From: Pseudonocardia sp.
Lineage (GTDB): Bacteria; Actinomycetota; Actinomycetes; Mycobacteriales; Pseudonocardiaceae
Assembly: GCA_019244295.1 (NCBI GenBank)
Contig: JAFASX010000059.1
Coordinates: 1 to 45,900 of the forward strand
Length of the DNA: 45,900 bases
Direction of reading: 5' to 3'
The stretch's first letter is position 1. Every line of letters begins with the position of its first letter. Shown here piece after piece: positions 41,591 to 45,900 of this stretch. Under the pieces are notes generated by a model. It saw only the letters and a program-made list of their open reading frames with translations. It made no database searches and had not been told where the DNA came from. The position numbers and the translations under genes are program-made.

Positions 41591-43189
41591 ATGAACGAGA
41601 TACCAGAGCTGGACTACGCGGCGATTCCCCTGGAGGTCAAGTACGGCTGGCTGCAGCATGGCCCCGGGGTGGCCGGTTCGTCGCGGGCTGGGCAGGCGTT
41701 GGGCGCCATGGCGCCCGCGTTCGACGAGTCCGGGCGTGTGTTGGATGCAGCGCTGCGCGGTTCCGGGGCGAGCTGGCGAGGCTCGGCCGCGACCGCTGTC
41801 TCGGGGGCGGTGCACCAAGCCGCGCAGTGGGCCTTGCTTGTCGGACAGCACAGCCAGACCGGTGGTGCCCAGGTCGACACCTATGGCAGTTCGTTCATCC
41901 ACGCCAAGAACAGCGTGCAGAAGCCCATTGAGATTGGGGAGAACAGCTTCCTCGGGAAAATCGCGGACTCAGGGTTCGGGCAGTTCTTTGGGATGCAGTC
42001 GGACTACAGCAAGCGGTTGGCCTCGGCTCGGGCGGCTGACCAGGCCGCGAACGACGCGTTGAAAGCCTACGAGTCGACTGCCAGGGCGACGATCGCCGCA
42101 TTCTCGGTAGAGCCAGCCGCGTCGCCGCTGGCCTGGCGGGTTGGTGGTACTCAGGTTGGGGGCGGCGGCGCTGACGCGGTTAACGGAGATGTTGCCTCGG
42201 TCAGTGCTGTCTCGGCTAGAGTCTCCGGAGCGGTCGGCGGGTCTGACCGCTCGATCGTGGGCCCGGGTGCTACGGGCAACGCCAGCGGTCCGGCCGGTGG
42301 CGTCGGCCCGTCCGGTGGTGACTCTGTTCGGCCCGGTGATACGGGTTTGCCGGACGCTGCCGCGTTGTCCGTCGGCCCGACCTCGCCGGACCGTTTGCCT
42401 GACCGCGCGGGTAGCGCGAGTTGGCCAGATAGCGCGAGTTGGCCGGATAGGACGAGTCCGCCCGGCGGCATGGAAGGTCAACGTGTGGCCCCACCGACCG
42501 AAGCCGCCGGTTTCACACCGATCGATCCAGCGGGTGCCGGTCCTGGCGCTGGAGGTGTTCGTTGGGGTGACATGTCCTCGAGCCGGGGGCCGGCTGTAGG
42601 TACGGTCGGGCCGGGTATTAGCGGCGGGTTCGTGCCGGCACCGATCAGCTATCGGACTACATCTGGTGGAGACCCGCCGACGCCGATCGCTGCTAGCCGC
42701 CCGGCTAGGGCCGGGGCTGTCGCTAGCGGCGGATCTAGCCGTCGCGGCGGCGATATCGTGCTAGCCGGTGGTTCCTCAGGTGCCGCTGGCGGCTATCCGA
42801 GCAGGGCCGCCAGCGGCAAGTCTGGGTTTGTCCCGCGCGGCACGGCCGCTAGCACCGCGGGTGGCGGCGCAGGCGCACCAGCGGTTGGTGTGCCGCCCGG
42901 CGGCCGAGCCGATGCCGGTTCGGCCGGGTTCAGCGCGGGCTCGTCGGGGCGGTTTGGCCCACGTGGACCCGCGGACTCCGGTTTCACACCGCCGACAACC
43001 GGTGTGGCCGGTGGCCTCGGTGGCCGGGAGCGCGAACACCGCAACAGCGTGTTTATCGCCAGCGACGAGCCGTTCGCCATCGAGTTCGACGATGTCGTGC
43101 CGGCCGTCCTCGGCCTTTCTGACGACCGGTTGCCTGGTGGCCGCCGGTCCGGCGACCGTTTCTGCGACGAGTCTGGAGCTATCTCGTGA
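41591..43189 (+). CDS. PPE-like type VII secretion substrate with Gly/Pro/Ser-rich tail (532 aa)
   Basis: ATG 41591 follows GAGGAAGA. The first ~180 residues are the helical PPE-like domain, with ASWRGSAATAVSGAVHQAAQW (a W-x-G turn near 58-60) and a long second helix pair. After residue 190 the sequence is low-complexity, rich in Gly, Ala, Ser, Pro and Arg, with repeated short units (SWPDSASWPDRTS; RPARAGAVASGGSSRRGG), ending in a conserved-looking EFDDVVPAVLG. It is predicted to pair with the PE-like protein upstream and to be chaperoned by the EspG-like protein downstream, whose GTG overlaps its stop (GTGA). Confidence 0.75.
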   Translation: MNEIPELDYAAIPLEVKYGWLQHGPGVAGSSRAGQALGAMAPAFDESGRVLDAALRGSGASWRGSAATAVSGAVHQAAQWALLVGQHSQTGGAQVDTYGSSFIHAKNSVQKPIEIGENSFLGKIADSGFGQFFGMQSDYSKRLASARAADQAANDALKAYESTARATIAAFSVEPAASPLAWRVGGTQVGGGGADAVNGDVASVSAVSARVSGAVGGSDRSIVGPGATGNASGPAGGVGPSGGDSVRPGDTGLPDAAALSVGPTSPDRLPDRAGSASWPDSASWPDRTSPPGGMEGQRVAPPTEAAGFTPIDPAGAGPGAGGVRWGDMSSSRGPAVGTVGPGISGGFVPAPISYRTTSGGDPPTPIAASRPARAGAVASGGSSRRGGDIVLAGGSSGAAGGYPSRAASGKSGFVPRGTAASTAGGGAGAPAVGVPPGGRADAGSAGFSAGSSGRFGPRGPADSGFTPPTTGVAGGLGGREREHRNSVFIASDEPFAIEFDDVVPAVLGLSDDRLPGGRRSGDRFCDESGAIS

Positions 43190-43977
43190 TCGCCGATTGG
43201 TCGCGTGCCGTTCACGTTTCGCAGGACGAGTTCGTGGTGTGCTGGAACGCGCTGGGCTTGGGGGATCTGCCGCTCGCATTGGCCCTGCGTCCGCTCGGCG
43301 CGAGCCTGCCCGAACGCCAACGGCTACAGATGCTCACCTTGACTGAGCTGAGGCACCGGGGGTTGGCCGACTCCGCCGGGCTTGTCGCGGACCTGGCCTG
43401 GCCGATGCGGCTGCTCGCCAAGGCCGGATGCCAGCTCGATATCCGGCTGATGAGCGGCGCTGGCGGAGCGTTCGTCGGTCTCGGCGCCTTGGCCGGGGCC
43501 GACGGGATGTTGCTGGCCGGGACAGGTGGGGTGGTCCGACTGTTGGCGCTGGACGCCGCCAGAGTGCCGGCGGCGCTGGTCGAACTGGCCGGGCCGATCA
43601 CACCCGGCCCCGGCCGCTCGGTGAACATCCCAGCCGACACGCTCGACGATGCTTGTCAAGCGGCGGGTGACGGCAACCTCTGGACGTTGGCTGACCGGCT
43701 GGTGGCTCGGGGTGTCGCGTCGGCTGATGCGTCCTCGCTGGCCAGGATGTGCACTGGTATCCAGAGCATGGGTCAGGTCGGCGCCACCGGGTACCGGGGA
43801 GGTTTTGAACGCCGGGCGCCATGGGTGATCGGCTTCCATCACACGGCGGCCGGGGCCTATCTGCAGCTGCGTCGACCGTCAGCGGACGGGCGGGTCAGCG
43901 TCACCATCTCGCCGGTGACTGCGGAACGACTGCTGAACCTGCTGCGAGAACTGGTGGATCAGCTTGCCCCGGGCTAG
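43186..43977 (+). CDS. espG: EspG-family type VII secretion chaperone
   Basis: A 263-residue soluble protein beginning GTG 43186 in an overlap with the PPE-like stop. ISQDEFVVCW-like opening (VSQDEFVVCWNALGLGDLPLAL), a central beta-sheet (ECQLDIRLMSGAGGAFV region), and a C-terminal half with FHHTAAGAYLQLRRP and ITAERLLNLLRELV-type helix are the marks of EspG, which binds the PPE helical tip in the cytosol and delivers the PE/PPE pair to the ESX channel. No ESX core genes (eccB-E, mycP) are in the window, so this trio must use a system encoded elsewhere. Confidence 0.8.
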   Translation: MIADWSRAVHVSQDEFVVCWNALGLGDLPLALALRPLGASLPERQRLQMLTLTELRHRGLADSAGLVADLAWPMRLLAKAGCQLDIRLMSGAGGAFVGLGALAGADGMLLAGTGGVVRLLALDAARVPAALVELAGPITPGPGRSVNIPADTLDDACQAAGDGNLWTLADRLVARGVASADASSLARMCTGIQSMGQVGATGYRGGFERRAPWVIGFHHTAAGAYLQLRRPSADGRVSVTISPVTAERLLNLLRELVDQLAPG

Positions 43978-44642
43978 CCGTCGACCCTGGCGAGCAGGAA
44001 ACCGTCGTGCCCCTTGACGCCGACGGTTTGCACGACAGTCGCGCTGACTGTTGGCGAGGCGGCCACCAGCTCCGCCAGCCGGCGGGTCCCCTCGATGCGC
44101 GGGTCAGTGTTGCCCTGGTCCAGCACAGCGCCGGCGTGCACCACATTGTCGATGATGATCAGGGCACCAGGTTGGGTGAGCCGAAGCGCCCACCGGAAGT
44201 ATTCCGCGTAGTTTTCCTTGTCGGCGTCAATGAACACCAGGTCGAACGGCTCGGGGTGCTCATCAGCCAAGGTCGCGAGGGTGTCCAATGCCGGCCCGAC
44301 CCGCACCTCGACCAGCTTGTCCAGGCCGGCGCGCTCCAAGTTCGTTCTGGCTACGTCAGCGTGCTTCTCCGCTAATTCCAGCGTGATCAGCTTGCCGCCC
44401 GACGGCAGGGCCCGAGCCAGCCAGATCGTGCTGTAGCCGCCTAGCGTGCCCACCTCGAGGATCCGGCGTGCACCCTGGGTGGAGGCCAATAAGCTCAGCA
44501 TCTTGCCCAGTACGGGGGAGACCGCGATGGACGGCAGCCCGGCCGTCTCGCTGGCGGCCCGCGCCGCGTCGAGTACCGGGTCGTCGCCCAGCAGAAGATC
44601 AACGTAATAGTGGTCGACCTCAGCCCAACTCTGTTTGGTCAC
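43974..44642 (-). CDS. Cation-dependent SAM O-methyltransferase (class I, catechol/caffeoyl type)
   Basis: GTG 44642 is preferred to the open frame at 44702 because AGGA lies nine bases upstream and family members start just ahead of WAEVDHYYVDLLLGDDP. The 222 residues show SAM motif ILEVGTLGGYSTIWLA near 60, metal-binding DLVFIDADKENY near 133 and DNVVHAGAV near 162. It methylates small hydroxylated aromatics or related acceptors in other bacteria; the acceptor here is unknown. The gene is convergent with espG, the two overlapping by four bases at their stops. Confidence 0.9.
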   Translation of the reverse strand: MTKQSWAEVDHYYVDLLLGDDPVLDAARAASETAGLPSIAVSPVLGKMLSLLASTQGARRILEVGTLGGYSTIWLARALPSGGKLITLELAEKHADVARTNLERAGLDKLVEVRVGPALDTLATLADEHPEPFDLVFIDADKENYAEYFRWALRLTQPGALIIIDNVVHAGAVLDQGNTDPRIEGTRRLAELVAASPTVSATVVQTVGVKGHDGFLLARVDG

Positions 44643-44735
44643 AACGCGATCCTGCCACGGCGAGTATCGAGATCGGTGGTCGCTGACACTAGCGGTTGAC
44701 ACCCCGCAGTCGGACCGACCTACAGGTGTGGTGCG

Positions 44736-44943
44736 TTAACCAACCGTGCGCCGCCGGGCTTGGGCGGCTTCGATGAGCATGTAGGCAAGCAATGGCGAGC
44801 CCGGCCGCGCGGGAGCCCGGGCCTATGCGGTGCGGGACGGTGGCGAAGGTCCACTCGATGGGGTTGGTGGTGCGCAGGTGGATCCAGTGCCCAGCCAGGT
44901 AGTCGTAGAAGGCGAGTAGCTCGTCGACGTCTTCGGTGATCTC
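44736..44943 (-). mobile_element. IS256-family (Mutator-like) transposase remnant
   Basis: The minus strand reads DVDELLAFYDYLAGHWIHLR then TTNPIEWTFATV and PGSRAAGLAIA, the C-terminal landmarks of IS256-type transposases (the intact form is 'HLRTTNPIESTFATV'). After LAIA the match continues in another frame (YMLIEAAQARRRTVG) to a TAA at 44736. The catalytic N-terminal part is missing and no terminal inverted repeats were found. It is a dead fragment that marks a past insertion. Confidence 0.8.
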
Positions 44944-45301
44944 AAATATTGCTCGGCGCGTTTTGTGGGTTGGCTGTGGGATCGGTGTGTGGCGGGGCGG
45001 CCCTGTTGTGGGTTGGCTTACCGCTTTCGGTGACCGTCGCGATAGTGATCATGTGCGGGTGGTTCGGTGCCCGTCGCCGTCGCCGTCGCCGTGGTCGGGT
45101 GCGGTGTCCGTGTCGTTCACGTTTGTGGCGTGCTGGCTCGTGCTGTGGTGAGTATCGCCGGCTGCGGGTCGCCGAGATTGTCTTCGCGGTGGATTGAACC
45201 CACCGAACACGTATGAGTGATCTGTGTCACATCGAGGCTGGGTGGGCGTTGACCGGCCTTCCGGGCCCAGAATTGTCGGTGGTCGAACGTATGGTCGAGC
45301 C
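44944..45301. other. Region without a supported gene before the DUF222 gene
   Basis: Some 360 bases. A plus frame 44949-45197 encodes a hydrophobic start followed by an Arg-rich low-complexity run (GCC/GTC repeats at 45069-45093) and has no family resemblance, so it is not called. A simple (GGTGGGCTG)n-like repeat begins near 45330, inside the next gene. Confidence 0.35.
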
Positions 45302-45900
45302 GTGCAGACGGACGGTGGCCTCGGTGATCTCGGTGGGCTGGGTGGGCTGGGTGGGTTGGCGCCCGGTGCCGGGTTGGCCGCTGTCTTGGGCACCCTGGTT
45401 TTCGATGCGGTGCCCGCGGAGTCCTCTGTTGATGTGCTGCAAGCCTGCTACCGGCAGCTGGCGCATAGTCAGGCTTTGGTGTTTGCCTCGCTGCGACGGG
45501 TATCCCAGTGCATCCCCTCAGATGACTGTGGGGTGATCGAGGGGTTCGCGCGAGCGGCCGGGGAAATCGCCGCCGCCCTAACCTGGACCCCCTCAGTCGC
45601 CGACCGGGAACTCGACCACGCCACCTCGCTGATCGACACCCTGCCACAGGTGTACACCGCGCTGCTGGCCGGTCGGATCGACCAAGCCAAAGCCGTCGTG
45701 TTCATCGAACTACTGTCGTGTGCCCAGCTAGAACCCGAACAGCTCGACGCCCTGTGCGCCGAATTCGTACCCAAAGCCCCAGGATTAACCACCCGCCAAC
45801 TCGCCGCCCGACTACAACGAGCAATCCTGGCCATCGACCCCGACTTCGCCCGCCGCCGCTACCGCGAAGCGACACGACGACGCGGAGTCACCTACTGGCT
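45302..45900 (+). CDS. DUF222 / 13E12-repeat family protein (5' part, runs off the window)
   Basis: GTG 45302 opens 199 codons with no stop before the edge. After a Gly/Leu repeat (GLGGLGGLGGLAPG) comes the DUF222 helical domain: VDVLQACYRQLAHSQALVFA, IAAALTWTPSVADRELDHA, TLPQVYTALLAGRIDQAKA and TTRQLAARLQRAILAIDPD, followed by RRRYREATRRRGVTYW. Members usually end in an HNH nuclease domain and are multicopy in actinobacteria, which would lie to the right. The start is not supported by a ribosome binding site and is chosen because it is the first in frame. Function of the family is unknown; DNA cleavage is suspected from the HNH domain. Confidence 0.85.
   Translation, partial: MQTDGGLGDLGGLGGLGGLAPGAGLAAVLGTLVFDAVPAESSVDVLQACYRQLAHSQALVFASLRRVSQCIPSDDCGVIEGFARAAGEIAAALTWTPSVADRELDHATSLIDTLPQVYTALLAGRIDQAKAVVFIELLSCAQLEPEQLDALCAEFVPKAPGLTTRQLAARLQRAILAIDPDFARRRYREATRRRGVTYW

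Noticed and set aside
44949..45197. 82-codon plus frame after the IS256 remnant
   Set aside because: Arg-rich low complexity from a GTCGCC simple repeat, no family and no convincing start site.

Overview
The window is high-GC actinobacterial chromosome, most likely from the Pseudonocardiaceae. The signs are: a fused E2/E1 2-oxoglutarate decarboxylase (Kgd); an orphan PE/PPE/EspG set of the type VII secretion world; XRE/TPR regulators with the 'DRRKFL' signature, seen twice as wrecks; a DUF222 (13E12) gene; a group 1h [NiFe] hydrogenase; frequent GTG starts and ATGA/GTGA overlaps. The species cannot be fixed from sequence alone.

Layout. 1-135: 5' end of a high-affinity hydrogenase small subunit (minus). 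433-4174: a tight operon of two paralogous small helical proteins, an FtsK/SpoIIIE-type ATPase and a third small helical protein. 4186-7727: an accessory stretch with a TPR fragment, a decayed XRE/TPR regulator, a MenC-like enolase, and two tandem ThuA-like proteins preceded by a possible 20-codon coupled ORF. 7863-14731 (minus): a 57-residue DUF6104-type gene, a free-standing I9 propeptide, the full S8 protease it resembles, and kgd. 14960-15867: a frameshifted folP2. 15873-24533 (minus): a fused heterodimer-like ABC exporter, an ABC-2 permease/ATPase pair, surE, an acyl-CoA synthetase and a SRPBCC protein.

25363-33011 is a selenocysteine island: selA-selB (minus), divergent selD, and a tRNA-Sec (UCA anticodon) about 3 kb beyond selD, so all four components for making and inserting Sec are present. 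No selenoprotein gene was recognised here. The island is littered with repeats (a 36-bp tandem duplication inside the selB tail, a 24-bp duplication in a TetR remnant, two copies of a palindromic element) and a second wrecked XRE regulator. 33222-36829: an RHH protein, then a copper P1B-ATPase operon with a CsoR-type palindrome at its promoter. 36889-40819: cinA and a PhoP/TcrX-like two-component pair whose promoter carries three 7-mers at 11-bp period. 41002-43977: PE-like, PPE-like and EspG-like genes without an ESX core. 43974-45900: an O-methyltransferase, an IS256-family remnant and the start of a DUF222 gene.

The least explained blocks are the FtsK operon, the MenC/ThuA-like cluster, and the I9 propeptide beside its cognate-looking protease. 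Coordinates of starts were adjusted using ribosome binding sites and overlaps; functions come from motif recognition only, since no searches were run.
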